Positions 6,805-14,975 of a stretch of 36,896 nt of DNA are shown here, one piece after another. Numbering within the stretch: position 1 is the stretch's first letter; each line of letters begins with the position of its first letter. The notes under the pieces are model-generated. The model did no database searches and had not been told where the DNA came from. It was given only the letters and a program-made list of their open reading frames with translations. This stretch comes from Candidatus Marsarchaeota G1 archaeon BE_D (GTDB lineage: Archaea; Thermoproteota; Thermoprotei_A; Marsarchaeales; Marsarchaeaceae), in contig NEXD01000010.1 of assembly GCA_003019595.1 (NCBI GenBank), positions 1-36,896 on the forward strand. The letters run 5' to 3'. Both the position numbers and the translations under genes were made by a program.

Positions 6805-8421
6805 ATGTCGGCAAAACCATTTGTGAGAGAGTCGACGGGACTTGTCAAGGAAATTGGCGCGCTCGATGCGTTTTCGATGAACTTTTCGTATTTGGGTCCT
6901 GCGGCGGGGATAACCTATCCCTTGATCTTTGCGCCTTATCTAGCAGGCGCAGACTGGACGCTTGCTACTGCGCTTGGCGCGCTTGTTATGGCGCCCGTGG
7001 TTCTTATGTACTTTTATCTTTCAAGACTCATTCCGCGTTCTGCGGGCGACTATATCTACGTGTCAAGGATACTTGGCGCTCGATGGGGCATGATTCAAGC
7101 GATAGCCACAATCTTTGTTTTCACAACTGGTACGGCGGTTCTTGCTCAGTCGGAGCTTCCACTTGTGGTATCACCTGCGTTACAAGCTTTGGGCGTTTCC
7201 CTTCACGACCCTTCCCTTATTAGCTTGGGTAACGCATTCGGCTATCAGAATTTCACGTCTCCTCTGTTTTTTGCGGTCACACTCGCGATAATCGCGCTTT
7301 CTACACTCGTGGTTGTCTCAAGAACCTCTTGGTTTGCGAGAATAATTTCTGGGATGACCATCCTGCAACTTGTTTCAACCCTTGTGATGCTAATCGCGGT
7401 TTTTTCTATCGGTGGTCAAGCTGGATATGAAAGGCTTTTCAATTCGCTATCTTCCGAGTTTGGAGGACCGAGCTACTCCTCGCTTTCTGGCACAACCGCT
7501 CAAACGCACTTTGACCTAACTTCAACACTAGTTCTTATGGCCACGATCATGGGCTTCTTCTACCTGTACAACAACGCGCCAATTTACTTTGCAGGTGAGG
7601 TGAAAAGGCCTGAAAGGGGGTTAAAAGCTGGGCTTCTTTACTCTTATTTGGTGGCGTCCGCCTTGGGAACACTACTTGCGTTCCAGCTACAGCACTACAT
7701 AGGCGAAGCGTTTTACGACTACACGAGTGTAAACGGCTGGAGCTCTTCTAGTGGAGGAATTCCGATTGCGCCAACGTCTCTTCTTTCTTACGTGAGCTTG
7801 ATTTTCCTAAACTCGCCAGCACTACTATTTATCGTGGTTTTGGGTTCGCTCACGTGGTACGTGCTTTACTGCATAATCGACATCGCAATTCCATCTAGAA
7901 TTCTTTTTGCGATGGCATTCGACGGTCTTGCGCCTCGCTCTTTTGCTAGGGTGAGCCCAAAGCTTCATTCGCCTTACGTATCTGCGCTTGTGATCGCGGC
8001 GATCACCGCGTTTTTCGATTATGCAGAAATTTATCTCGGCTTTTCCACAAACGGAATTGTTCAATACGGAATAAACTTTATGCTTTGGGCTTATCTCCTT
8101 GCGGCGATTTCTGCGATCGTAATCGCAAAAAGAGAGATAATTTCGCTTTCAAGTGGTTCGAAAAAGCTGTTCGCCACGCTTGGTGCTATTTCTTGTGTTG
8201 TGCTACTTTCGGCTAGTGGTTTGCTCATTACGTATGGTGTTGCGACCTATAGCTCCCAAGGTTTTGGCTCCGCTTTGTTTTCAGGAAACCTTGTTGTGAA
8301 TCTTTCGACGATCGCGGCAATACCCATCGTCGCGCTCGCACTCTACGAAGTTATAAGAAGGGTGAGAGCCGCGCAGGGAATCCGAGTTGAGCTAGCGTTT
8401 CGAGAAATCCCACCAGAGTAA
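6805..8421 (+). CDS. APC-superfamily permease (amino acid/amine type)
   Basis: This 538-residue polytopic membrane protein has about 12 hydrophobic segments. The N-terminal half shows the APC pattern: a short polar tail with FVRESTGLVKEIGALDAF, a broken first helix (NFSYLGPAAGITYPLIFAP), and LSRLIPRSAGDYIYVSRILG, which matches the conserved 'iP.sGG.Y.y.' signature. It probably imports an amino acid, amine or related compound by H+ or Na+ symport. Its ends closely resemble those of the permease at 28695 (FVRE.TGLVK at the start, AF.EIPP at the end), so the two are paralogues. It converges with, and stops one base before, the CodA-type deaminase, which could process the imported compound (inference). 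Confidence 0.88.
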   Translation: MSAKPFVRESTGLVKEIGALDAFSMNFSYLGPAAGITYPLIFAPYLAGADWTLATALGALVMAPVVLMYFYLSRLIPRSAGDYIYVSRILGARWGMIQAIATIFVFTTGTAVLAQSELPLVVSPALQALGVSLHDPSLISLGNAFGYQNFTSPLFFAVTLAIIALSTLVVVSRTSWFARIISGMTILQLVSTLVMLIAVFSIGGQAGYERLFNSLSSEFGGPSYSSLSGTTAQTHFDLTSTLVLMATIMGFFYLYNNAPIYFAGEVKRPERGLKAGLLYSYLVASALGTLLAFQLQHYIGEAFYDYTSVNGWSSSSGGIPIAPTSLLSYVSLIFLNSPALLFIVVLGSLTWYVLYCIIDIAIPSRILFAMAFDGLAPRSFARVSPKLHSPYVSALVIAAITAFFDYAEIYLGFSTNGIVQYGINFMLWAYLLAAISAIVIAKREIISLSSGSKKLFATLGAISCVVLLSASGLLITYGVATYSSQGFGSALFSGNLVVNLSTIAAIPIVALALYEVIRRVRAAQGIRVELAFREIPPE

Positions 8422-8422
8422 G

Positions 8423-9703
8423 CTAAAAGAAGCTAAGCTTCTCCCAACGACCGTTGTAAAGCACCTCAGAAAACCTTCTATCCAAGTTTTTTGCGACAAT
8501 CGTCCCGTCTTTTACGACGTAAAGCGGTAAGCCCACTTCTCTTAAAACGTCAAGCTCGCTCTTTGCGTTCATCACAAGAAGATTCGCTCTTTTTCCGACT
8601 TCAATTCCATACTCTTTTTCGTTTCCCCAGCATTTTGACGCATTGTACGTGATAAGCTCAAAGCTTTGAGAAAGCTCGTTAATCCCAGTCCACTGGTCTA
8701 AGTGAACCGCCATAAACAGCACTTGTATCATGCTTCCAATCCCAAGTGGATACCAAGGGTCCATTATGTCGTCGTGTCCCAAGGCGACGTTCACGCCGTT
8801 GTGCGCAAACTGCTTGAGCGGGGCCATTCCCCTTCTTTTTGGATACTGGTCGAACCTTCCTTGCAAATGAACATTGACAAGCGGATTTGCCACAATCGTC
8901 ACGCCCGCTCTTTTTAAAAGGTCGAGAATCCTGTATCTATAAGCCGCATCCCAGCTGTGACTTGCGGTGACGTGTCCTGCGGCGACCTTTCCAATCCACC
9001 CCTGTTTTACGGCGCGTGACGCAACAACCTCAAGGTATCTAGAAGAAGGGTCGTCGGTTTCGTCTATGTGACCGTCTATTCGCCTGTCGTACTTTTTTGC
9101 GAGCTCAAACGCGATTTCAATCGACTTCACCCCTTCTTCTCGCGTCCACTCGTTGTGAGGTATCAAACCAACGTTGTCCGCGCCTAGCTCAAGCGCCTTC
9201 TCGAGCAACTCTGGGTGTTTCGGGTCGGTGAGTATTCCATCCTGAGGGAAAGCGGTGACCTGAATGTCAAGTAGCTCAGAAAGCTTGTTTTTCGCTTCAA
9301 GAAGAGCCTTTACTGTGACAAGAGACTCAAGCGTGCAGTCCGCGTTTGTGCGCACCCAAAGTGTCCCCGTTGCGACACACCATTTAGCCACCTTTTCCAC
9401 TCTTGTAAGAATGTCTTCTTTTGTGAGCTCGCGCTTTAGCTCGCCCCATATTCTGATTCCTTCCCAAAGCGTTCCGCTTTCGTTGTATCGAGGTCTGCCA
9501 AGAGTAAGCGCTGAATCAAGGTGTGTGTGCATGTTCATAAAAGCGGGAAGAACAAGTCTTCCTTCAACGTCGATTTCTTCTTTTCCTCTTACTAGTGATT
9601 CCGAAATTTGCGCAATCCTGCGATCTTTTATTGCGATTGTTACGCGCTCACCTTTTCCCTTTACCCTGCAGTTCTTTAGCACCAAATCGTACTCTTCAAC
9701 CAT
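8423..9703 (-). CDS. Cytosine deaminase-like amidohydrolase (CodA type)
   Basis: This 426-residue enzyme of the amidohydrolase superfamily keeps the CodA metal and catalytic residues: the HxH pair (NMHTHLDSALTLG, H59 and H61), IDGHIDETDD (His ligand and catalytic Glu), AGHVTASHSW (catalytic His) and GHDDIMDPWYPLG (Asp ligand). It also shares ANPLVNVHLQGRFDQYPKRRG with cytosine deaminases. CodA-type enzymes deaminate cytosine, isoguanine or related ring compounds using one Fe or Zn ion; the present substrate is not certain. ATG 9703 is preceded by a TATA box at the leaderless distance. With the converging APC permease it may form a nucleobase or N-heterocycle uptake and salvage pair (inference). 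Confidence 0.88.
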   Translation of the reverse strand: MVEEYDLVLKNCRVKGKGERVTIAIKDRRIAQISESLVRGKEEIDVEGRLVLPAFMNMHTHLDSALTLGRPRYNESGTLWEGIRIWGELKRELTKEDILTRVEKVAKWCVATGTLWVRTNADCTLESLVTVKALLEAKNKLSELLDIQVTAFPQDGILTDPKHPELLEKALELGADNVGLIPHNEWTREEGVKSIEIAFELAKKYDRRIDGHIDETDDPSSRYLEVVASRAVKQGWIGKVAAGHVTASHSWDAAYRYRILDLLKRAGVTIVANPLVNVHLQGRFDQYPKRRGMAPLKQFAHNGVNVALGHDDIMDPWYPLGIGSMIQVLFMAVHLDQWTGINELSQSFELITYNASKCWGNEKEYGIEVGKRANLLVMNAKSELDVLREVGLPLYVVKDGTIVAKNLDRRFSEVLYNGRWEKLSFF

Positions 9704-9725
9704 TTTAAAGAGAAAAAGCGATCTT

Positions 9726-9733
9726 CTTTAAAG
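9726..9733 (-). promoter_or_regulatory. TATA-like box of the CodA-like gene
   Basis: CTTTAAAG is centred about 26 bases before ATG 9703 on the minus strand. It overlaps the last codons of the upstream regulator gene, so the deaminase has its own promoter although it lies behind the merA operon. Confidence 0.5.
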
Positions 9734-10348
9734 CGTTTGCTTTTGTATTTTTTTGTCAAGCCTTTCTTTGAAAGCCTTTGCACACTCTTCGCCCGAAAAG
9801 TAGTACTTTCCTCCATAGTAGTGTTTGATAATGGGCTTTCCGTAAATCACACAATCGCAGAACACACAGCGATATTGCAAAGGAACGTTGGGTTTAACCA
9901 TCGCACCGTATTCCTCTTTTAGAACCCTTGTTATCACATAAACCGTCACATCTTTTACTCCTAGCTCGTAAAGTTTGTTAAGTGTTAAGTCTAGGTGCTC
10001 CAAATCATCAGACTCTACGTGTAACACTATGCTCTTATCTCCTGCTACTTGATAAGCCACCCTTACTTCATCAATTGAATCAAGCGCATCCCTTAGCTCT
10101 TGCACATTCGGCATGACCTTTGCCTCGACAATTGCGCGCACTCTTCCTGCGATCTTTGTGTAGTCCGTTACAACAGTGAACTTTTTGATGAGCCCAAGCT
10201 CGCTCAGCCTTTTTATCCTTTCTCTTACGGTTGGAATGCTCACTCCTACGATTTGTGAGATTTGCTTGTATTGCATTCTGCCATCTTTTTGAAGTAAATC
10301 TATAATTTTCGAATCGATTTCATCAAGCTCAAAGGACAAACTCGTCAC
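9728..10348 (-). CDS. Lrp/AsnC-type regulator with C-terminal TRASH metal-sensing domain
   Basis: This protein of about 206 residues has an N-terminal Lrp/AsnC helix-turn-helix (FELDEIDSKIIDLLQKDGRM, then VSIPTVRERIKRLSELGLIKKF), a ligand-binding-like alpha/beta domain, and a C-terminal TRASH domain (YRCVFCDCVIYGKP, then GKYYFSGEECAKAF). The archaeal copper regulator CopT/CopR has the same architecture. TRASH zinc-ribbon-like domains normally end in CxxxC; here the first of these is Ser (SGEEC), while three Cys cluster at the start of the domain. GTG 10348 is chosen: it starts 5 bases after the merA stop and just before the HTH, whereas the open frame extends back inside merA. It is probably the metal-responsive regulator of merA and neighbours. 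Confidence 0.85.
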   Translation of the reverse strand: MTSLSFELDEIDSKIIDLLQKDGRMQYKQISQIVGVSIPTVRERIKRLSELGLIKKFTVVTDYTKIAGRVRAIVEAKVMPNVQELRDALDSIDEVRVAYQVAGDKSIVLHVESDDLEHLDLTLNKLYELGVKDVTVYVITRVLKEEYGAMVKPNVPLQYRCVFCDCVIYGKPIIKHYYGGKYYFSGEECAKAFKERLDKKIQKQTL

Positions 10349-10353
10349 CGCTA

Positions 10354-11760
10354 CTATTCTACACAGCAACTCATCCTCTCTACGCTTCTTAGAAAAGCCT
10401 GCGCCGCAAGCTTTACGCTTTCTGAAAGCGTCGGGAAAATGTGCACTGTGTCTATTACGTCCCAAAGAGTGTATCCGTGCTTTATCGCAAGCGCGCCTTC
10501 TATGATGAACTCGGCCGCATAAGGTGATAGCGCGTGAACCCCGGCGACTTTTTGAGTGCTTGGGTCAATCACAAGTTTTACAACACCAGCTTCTTCTCCT
10601 ATGATTTTCGCCTTTATCACGTTTTCAAGCGTCACAAGCCTGCACGAGCAAGCACCGGTTTTTTGCATGAGCTCTTCTTCGGTCATCCCTACTGACGCAA
10701 CTTGAGGGTTGGTGAACACAGCCCAAGGAACCGAATCGTAGTCAATCGTTTGCTCTTCGCCGAATATGTTGGATACGGCGATGACACCTTCTCTTGCCGC
10801 AAGAGTCTCAAGCATTAGGCGCTTAGACACGCAGTCGCCAGCGGCGTAAATTTTTGGGTTGCTCGTCTTCATCGTCAAATCAGTTTTTATAAACCCTCTT
10901 TTGTCGGTTTCCACACCAACCGCCTCAAGCGCCAAATCGTGCGTGTTCGGAGCTCTTCCTGTTGCGACAAGAATTTCTTCCGCTTCTACCAAGCTTTTTC
11001 CTTGCGCTGTGACAACTTCGATCAGCTTTTTTTCTCCTTTTTTGTTGACCGAGCTAATCCTCGCTTTAAGAAAGAACTTCATACCTTCTTCTTCTAGCTT
11101 TTGTTGGAGCGTATCAGAGATTTCACGCTCTGTGTTTGCAAGTATTCTCGGCATTGCCTCTATCACCGTGACTTGTGTGCCAAAGTGCTGAAAAGCTTGG
11201 CCTATTTCAAGCCCGATTGCGCCACCGCCTATCACCGCAAGTGACGAAGGCTTTTTTGTGGCTTGCCAAACGCTGTCGCTTGTGATATACCCCGTATCTT
11301 CAAGCCCTTCGATAGGAGGTGCGCTAGGCCTTGAGCCAACCGCGATGATCACGTTTTTACCCTGTATTTCGTTTTTTCCGTCGACGAGTACACTTCCGTT
11401 TGAGGAAAAACGCGCCTTACCTTCAATAAGCTCCACGTTGGGGTAGTTTTGTATAACCTTTACGTACTTTTCTTCACGCGCTTTGGCAACAAAGCTTCTT
11501 AGCCCTTCCATGAGCTTTGAAAAATCTAGCTGAGCGCTCTTTACGTCGACACCGGGAAAAGCGCTTTGATTGTAATAGCGAAACGATGCTTCAAGTAGAT
11601 ACTTAGAGGGCACACATCCGACGTTCACGCACGTTCCACCAAGAGCGCCTACTCCGACCATTGCGACACTCGCCTTTCCGCGTGATAGCTCGCTCGCTTT
11701 TATCGCCGCAGAAAACGCCGCAGCTCCTCTTCCTATTATGACTAGGTCGAATTTTTTCAT
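10354..11760 (-). CDS. merA: Mercuric reductase
   Basis: This 468-residue flavoprotein of the disulfide reductase family reduces Hg(II) to Hg(0) with NADPH. It shows an FAD-binding start (IIGRGAAAFSAA), the redox disulfide GGTCVNVGCVPSK (C44 and C49), an NAD(P)H-binding segment (AVIGGGAIGLEIGQAFQHFG) and the FAD motif KIYAAGDC. The C-terminus ends in MSCCVE; the vicinal Cys pair (465-466) is the hallmark that separates MerA from lipoamide dehydrogenases, since it hands Hg(II) to the partner active site. There is no N-terminal HMA domain. ATG 11760 has a TATA-like box 25 bases upstream. The regulator gene follows after 5 bases, so merA and regulator form an operon. Confidence 0.95.
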   Translation of the reverse strand: MKKFDLVIIGRGAAAFSAAIKASELSRGKASVAMVGVGALGGTCVNVGCVPSKYLLEASFRYYNQSAFPGVDVKSAQLDFSKLMEGLRSFVAKAREEKYVKVIQNYPNVELIEGKARFSSNGSVLVDGKNEIQGKNVIIAVGSRPSAPPIEGLEDTGYITSDSVWQATKKPSSLAVIGGGAIGLEIGQAFQHFGTQVTVIEAMPRILANTEREISDTLQQKLEEEGMKFFLKARISSVNKKGEKKLIEVVTAQGKSLVEAEEILVATGRAPNTHDLALEAVGVETDKRGFIKTDLTMKTSNPKIYAAGDCVSKRLMLETLAAREGVIAVSNIFGEEQTIDYDSVPWAVFTNPQVASVGMTEEELMQKTGACSCRLVTLENVIKAKIIGEEAGVVKLVIDPSTQKVAGVHALSPYAAEFIIEGALAIKHGYTLWDVIDTVHIFPTLSESVKLAAQAFLRSVERMSCCVE

Positions 11761-11780
11761 GTGCGTTTTTACTCAAAAAA

Positions 11781-11790
11781 GAATAAAACG
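11781..11790 (-). promoter_or_regulatory. TATA-like box of merA
   Basis: CGTTTTATTC on the minus strand is centred about 25 bases before ATG 11760, giving a probable leaderless merA-regulator transcript. Further T- and A-rich sequence extends to about 11835. Confidence 0.45.
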
Positions 11791-11836
11791 ATTTTGGTTT
11801 AAAAATTTAGGGAAAAATTGGTTTTTTCTTAAACTA

Positions 11837-12589
11837 TTAAACATTTACTTTGAGTTTGGGATAAAGCGCGCGCAGGTTAAAGTACAAAGCGAGCGCAACC
11901 GCAAAGGGAAGAGCAAAGTAAAGCGCGTTTTCAAGAATCACGCCGCCACTTGTAACAAGAAGCGCTTGAATTGCTGGTGAAAAGACCGCAAGCACACTTG
12001 GTAGCGAAATGCAGCAACCAGAACCAGAAACAACGCTTACTAGCGGAATGCCCAATGTTGAAAGCCTCTTTTTCCAGAGTGACGAAAGCTCTAGAATCCT
12101 TTCTATGTTTGCGCTCACGAGAAAGGCGTCAAGTATTCCAATAAAAAACGAGTAAACCGAAAGGGTTGCGCCAAAACCTTTGGGCAAAACAACTACAACG
12201 ACGGGATTTACAGCAAAAGAGTAAAGAACGCGCCAAAGCGCGAAAGTTGACGCGGTGTAGTTGTACGAAACGTAAGCGTACACAACATTTGTGGGTATAA
12301 AGCCATAACGATAGCTAAAAAGCGTCTCTAGCAAAAACCCATAAGCGAAAAGGTGTGCCGCTAAGTAAACCGGAAAAACCCAAAAAACCGCGCTTCTTCT
12401 TTTGAGGGTTTTAAGCGTGAGTGTGAACGCACTTTTTAAAGGAGAAGAAAGTAGAAGGTAAAGTAGCAAGCTCCAGAAAAGAAAAGAACACAAAGCGGCG
12501 ATCGAGTACACCGCTTTGAGGTTTAGGGAAACGATCAAAAAGTAAATCGAAAAAAGCGTTAGTAAAATCACAACAAGAGATTTGGACAC
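11837..12589 (-). CDS. Polytopic membrane protein with a vicinal Cys pair (unknown family)
   Basis: This 250-residue protein has about six or seven hydrophobic segments. The notable feature is SVVSGSGCCISLPSVLAVF (about residues 197-215), a Cys pair followed by Pro at the start of a helix. This resembles the metal- or thiol-handling 'CC..P' helices of Mer transporters and also occurs in the neighbour at 13954-14448. The start is GTG 12589 with a GAGGTGA ribosome binding site about 10 bases upstream, typical here of genes inside operons. It lies between the thioredoxin-DUF929 gene and merA on the same strand. A role in moving metal or reducing equivalents across the membrane is inference. Confidence 0.6.
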   Translation of the reverse strand: MSKSLVVILLTLFSIYFLIVSLNLKAVYSIAALCSFLFWSLLLYLLLSSPLKSAFTLTLKTLKRRSAVFWVFPVYLAAHLFAYGFLLETLFSYRYGFIPTNVVYAYVSYNYTASTFALWRVLYSFAVNPVVVVVLPKGFGATLSVYSFFIGILDAFLVSANIERILELSSLWKKRLSTLGIPLVSVVSGSGCCISLPSVLAVFSPAIQALLVTSGGVILENALYFALPFAVALALYFNLRALYPKLKVNV

Positions 12590-12720
12590 TTTTGTTTATT
12601 CACCTCGGATGCTTTTAGTGTTTTGACTCCTTGAAAAGTGTGCAGGGTAAAAAGCGTGTTACTAGGAATTGTGTTTACCAAAAACACAAAGGCTTGCTCG
12701 GAACTTACGAAACCACAAAC

Positions 12721-12745
12721 CGTAGAAGGCTTGCCTCCGTCTACG
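12721..12745 (-). repeat. Imperfect inverted repeat behind the thioredoxin-DUF929 gene
   Basis: CGTAGA and AGGC pair with GCCT and TCTACG across a 2-base centre and a 3-base bulge, starting 17 bases beyond the stop of the upstream gene. In the transcript it could fold into a hairpin acting as a 3' end or processing signal between that gene and the next membrane protein gene. No T-run follows, so a classical terminator is not supported. Confidence 0.3.
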
Positions 12746-12761
12746 CTACAAATCGCTCGTG

Positions 12762-13949
12762 TTATCGCGTTTGCAGCGGCTTCGTTGCGCCAAGCGTGGT
12801 GTTTTGCTCTACTTGAGCTACGATTTCACTCCAGTTATAACCGCTTAACAAAGCTGGTGAAAAAGGAGCGCCTATTAACGCAAGCTTTCCTCCAAAGTCC
12901 ACAAACGGAATACTACCCTGTGCAACACTTTGCCAAATCGCCGAGTAGTTTGCTGGCACGCTCTGCAGAGGCTGATAGTTTCTGTCTTCAAATTCAAAGC
13001 TTTCAAAAACTATATACGGCGAGGTGTAACTCGAATTCACAAAGGTGAAGGTGGGCGTGTTCGGGTAATAGTCAGTTGAAGAGGAAAGCATGTACTCAAG
13101 CCCTGAGAAGTTTCCAAACCTAAGAAGCGCGAGCACAAGCGGCCACCTTACCGCTGCGCAATACGGGCAGTACTCCGCACCAATATACACGATTATGGGT
13201 TTAGAACCAAGACTCAAGCTTGGCGTGTTAAGCGGCTTAAACACGTTGTACACGTAAGAAGAAGGTGCGTTGTAGGGTTTGCTAGCTTGAACGAGCATTG
13301 AGTAAAAACTTTGAGGAATCTTTTCGTCAACGTAGCTTGATATTGAAGTGACAGAGGTCGTTCCCGCTTCAAAATACTGCACAATCGAAGAAAGGTAAGC
13401 TCCTAAGCCCACGTTTTCTCCGATAATTTCTCCATTTTGGTTTACCAAGTAAAAGATATCAAGGTATTCTTTCGGATTAAACTTTTGTGTAACCCAAAGG
13501 GGTGCGGTTCCAATTAGCCAGCCAGGTTTGTTCAACCCACCATAGGTTTGCGCAAACTGTAGAAGCGATGGACCGGCTTCTCCCAAATCACCGTAGTTTT
13601 CAACTTCTACGATGATTATACCCTTTGAATGCAAGGTTGAGTAATACTCTTCGGCAAGTAATTGCTGACTTTCCGCACAAGAGGAGCACCAAGTTGTTAC
13701 AAACCATAGCACGATAGGGTGACCTATTAGCGAAGCGGTGTTTATAGTAGTTCCGTTGATCAAAGTTAAAGGAAAACCTGTGAAACGAGGATAGTTTGTG
13801 TTGCCATTTGTCACAAAGTTAAAAGGTGATCGAAGGTAAATCGCAAGAAAAATAGCGACCAAAATTGCCGCAATTGTGCTACTTAAAATTATGCGTCTTT
13901 TTCTTCTTCTTGCAAGTCTTTCCATTCGCTTAATTTTTTTAGAAGGCAT
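12762..13949 (-). CDS. Membrane-anchored thioredoxin-like/DUF929 fusion protein
   Basis: This 395-residue protein has a basic N-terminus ([17 protein letters not shown]) and one transmembrane helix at about 21-41, so the rest should lie outside the membrane. A TlpA/thioredoxin-like domain follows with the redox motif [10 protein letters not shown] (about residue 92). Then comes a DUF929-type domain with [27 protein letters not shown] (about 260) and its typical [15 protein letters not shown] and DRNYQPLQ segments. Two CxxC active-site-like motifs in one chain suggest an extracytoplasmic disulfide relay; DUF929 itself has no assigned function. ATG 13949 has a GGAGAT ribosome binding site 7 bases upstream, lying within the last codons of the preceding membrane protein gene, so the two are tightly coupled. 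Confidence 0.8.
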   Translation of the reverse strand: MPSKKIKRMERLARRRKRRIILSSTIAAILVAIFLAIYLRSPFNFVTNGNTNYPRFTGFPLTLINGTTINTASLIGHPIVLWFVTTWCSSCAESQQLLAEEYYSTLHSKGIIIVEVENYGDLGEAGPSLLQFAQTYGGLNKPGWLIGTAPLWVTQKFNPKEYLDIFYLVNQNGEIIGENVGLGAYLSSIVQYFEAGTTSVTSISSYVDEKIPQSFYSMLVQASKPYNAPSSYVYNVFKPLNTPSLSLGSKPIIVYIGAEYCPYCAAVRWPLVLALLRFGNFSGLEYMLSSSTDYYPNTPTFTFVNSSYTSPYIVFESFEFEDRNYQPLQSVPANYSAIWQSVAQGSIPFVDFGGKLALIGAPFSPALLSGYNWSEIVAQVEQNTTLGATKPLQTR

Positions 13950-13953
13950 GTTT

Positions 13954-14448
13954 TCATCTCCTTTTTACCACACAACACGAGATGCTCTTCATCACACGAA
14001 AAAGCGCGTAAATAAGTAGGATAGAGGAAAAAGCGTAGAAGACCACATAATACTTTTCGAAAAAGAACTCAACCTTTGGTGAGGCACTGTAGAGCAAAGG
14101 GGAGGAGCCACCGATAATCGCAAAAAGAAGTGGGATCACCGGTGTGCAACACAGAGCGTTCACAAGGCTTGCAACAACTGAACCAGCTGGTGCAAGGCCA
14201 CTCAGTTTTGCTCCGATTTTATAAGCGTACACATTGAGTGTGAGCAGAAGAGCCAAAAGCACTCCGAACACAAACGCGAAAATCGCTTGAACCGGTGTGA
14301 TGAACACTATCGCCTGAGGAAAAAGCGTTCCAAATGGTAGCGATGGTAGAAGGAACATGTAGAGCAAAACAAGGCAAAAAGATGAAACCGCAAAGAGTGT
14401 GAAGTAAACTCTTTTTCGTAAAATCTCAACGATTACCCCTAAACTCAT
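13954..14448 (-). CDS. Small membrane protein with two Cys pairs, partner of the thioredoxin-DUF929 protein
   Basis: This 164-residue protein has about four transmembrane helices. One helix contains [19 protein letters not shown], very like the CC-Pro helix of MerF/MerT, and the C-terminal tail has a second pair, [10 protein letters not shown]. Paired Cys in a helix and in the tail are what Mer-type carriers use to pass Hg(II) inward, but the protein is larger and not clearly homologous. It could equally pass electrons to the thioredoxin-DUF929 protein encoded 4 bases downstream, in the manner of DsbD/CcdA. ATG 14448 has a TATA box at leaderless distance, so this is the first gene of the operon. 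Confidence 0.65.
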   Translation of the reverse strand: MSLGVIVEILRKRVYFTLFAVSSFCLVLLYMFLLPSLPFGTLFPQAIVFITPVQAIFAFVFGVLLALLLTLNVYAYKIGAKLSGLAPAGSVVASLVNALCCTPVIPLLFAIIGGSSPLLYSASPKVEFFFEKYYVVFYAFSSILLIYALFRVMKSISCCVVKRR

Positions 14449-14470
14449 GCATTAAATTTTTTGTGACACG

Positions 14471-14480
14471 CCTTATAAAC
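14471..14480 (-). promoter_or_regulatory. TATA-like box of the redox/metal operon
   Basis: GTTTATAAGG on the minus strand is centred about 27 bases before ATG 14448. It is one of the clearest TATA boxes in the window and predicts a leaderless transcript through the thioredoxin-DUF929 gene. Confidence 0.6.
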
Positions 14481-14612
14481 AATTTTGTTTAAAAGAAGAA
14501 AATTTTTTAAAGTTTAACCTTTTTCGTTAAACCCGTAATCGGTTTTGAACTTTTCGAGTAAACGTCGCTAAAACTTTGCGCACGCTCGTTTGTCGAATCT
14601 TGACGGATCATC

Positions 14613-14975
14613 TCAATAATCGCTTTGGGTTGTACACCGCCTAAAGAAGCATGAAGAATTGTTGGTGTGACAAATTGGACCTAGTGATTTCACTTTGAAC
14701 AAAACCGCGTCACAGTCGCAGTCAACCGCAAACTCTTCCACCACTTGAAAGTTTCCGCTACTTTCGCCTTTTAGCCAAATTTTGTTTCGCGTTTGAGACC
14801 AAAGGTGTAACAATCCTGTGGTAAGCGTTTTTACCAACGCTTCCTTGTTCACGCTCCCAACCATAAGAACTTCCTTGCTTTCAGCGCTTTGCACAACAGC
14901 TATCACCGTTGAATTCGGATGTCTGTAGTTCAAAGTGGAAGCTATCTTCTCCGCTTGGTCTTCTGCAAGCTTCAT
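14613..14975 (-). CDS. hisI: Phosphoribosyl-AMP cyclohydrolase
   Basis: This 120-residue enzyme opens the adenine ring of PR-AMP in the third step of histidine synthesis. It shows the core signatures SVNKEALVKTL, LHLWSQTRNKIWLKGESSGN, VEEFAVDCDCDAVLFKV (metal-binding Asp/Cys cluster) and GPICHTNNSSCFFR (zinc-ligand Cys). It is a stand-alone HisI, not fused to HisE. ATG 14975 overlaps the hisH stop (ATGA); the in-frame GTG 14987 further upstream is less likely. It is the last gene of the his operon. Confidence 0.95.
   Translation of the reverse strand: MKLAEDQAEKIASTLNYRHPNSTVIAVVQSAESKEVLMVGSVNKEALVKTLTTGLLHLWSQTRNKIWLKGESSGNFQVVEEFAVDCDCDAVLFKVKSLGPICHTNNSSCFFRRCTTQSDY

Noticed and set aside
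9264-9731. Long plus-strand frame opposite the CodA-like gene
   Set aside because: It is antisense to a gene with fully conserved catalytic motifs and is low-complexity Ser/Phe-rich, typical of a shadow frame.
12638-13048. Plus-strand frame opposite the end of the thioredoxin-DUF929 gene
   Set aside because: It overlaps conserved DUF929 sequence on the other strand and has no recognisable product.
14491-14502. T-rich tract on the minus strand as his operon terminator
   Set aside because: It is over 100 bases behind hisI and merges with the promoter region of the next operon, so the assignment is unsafe.
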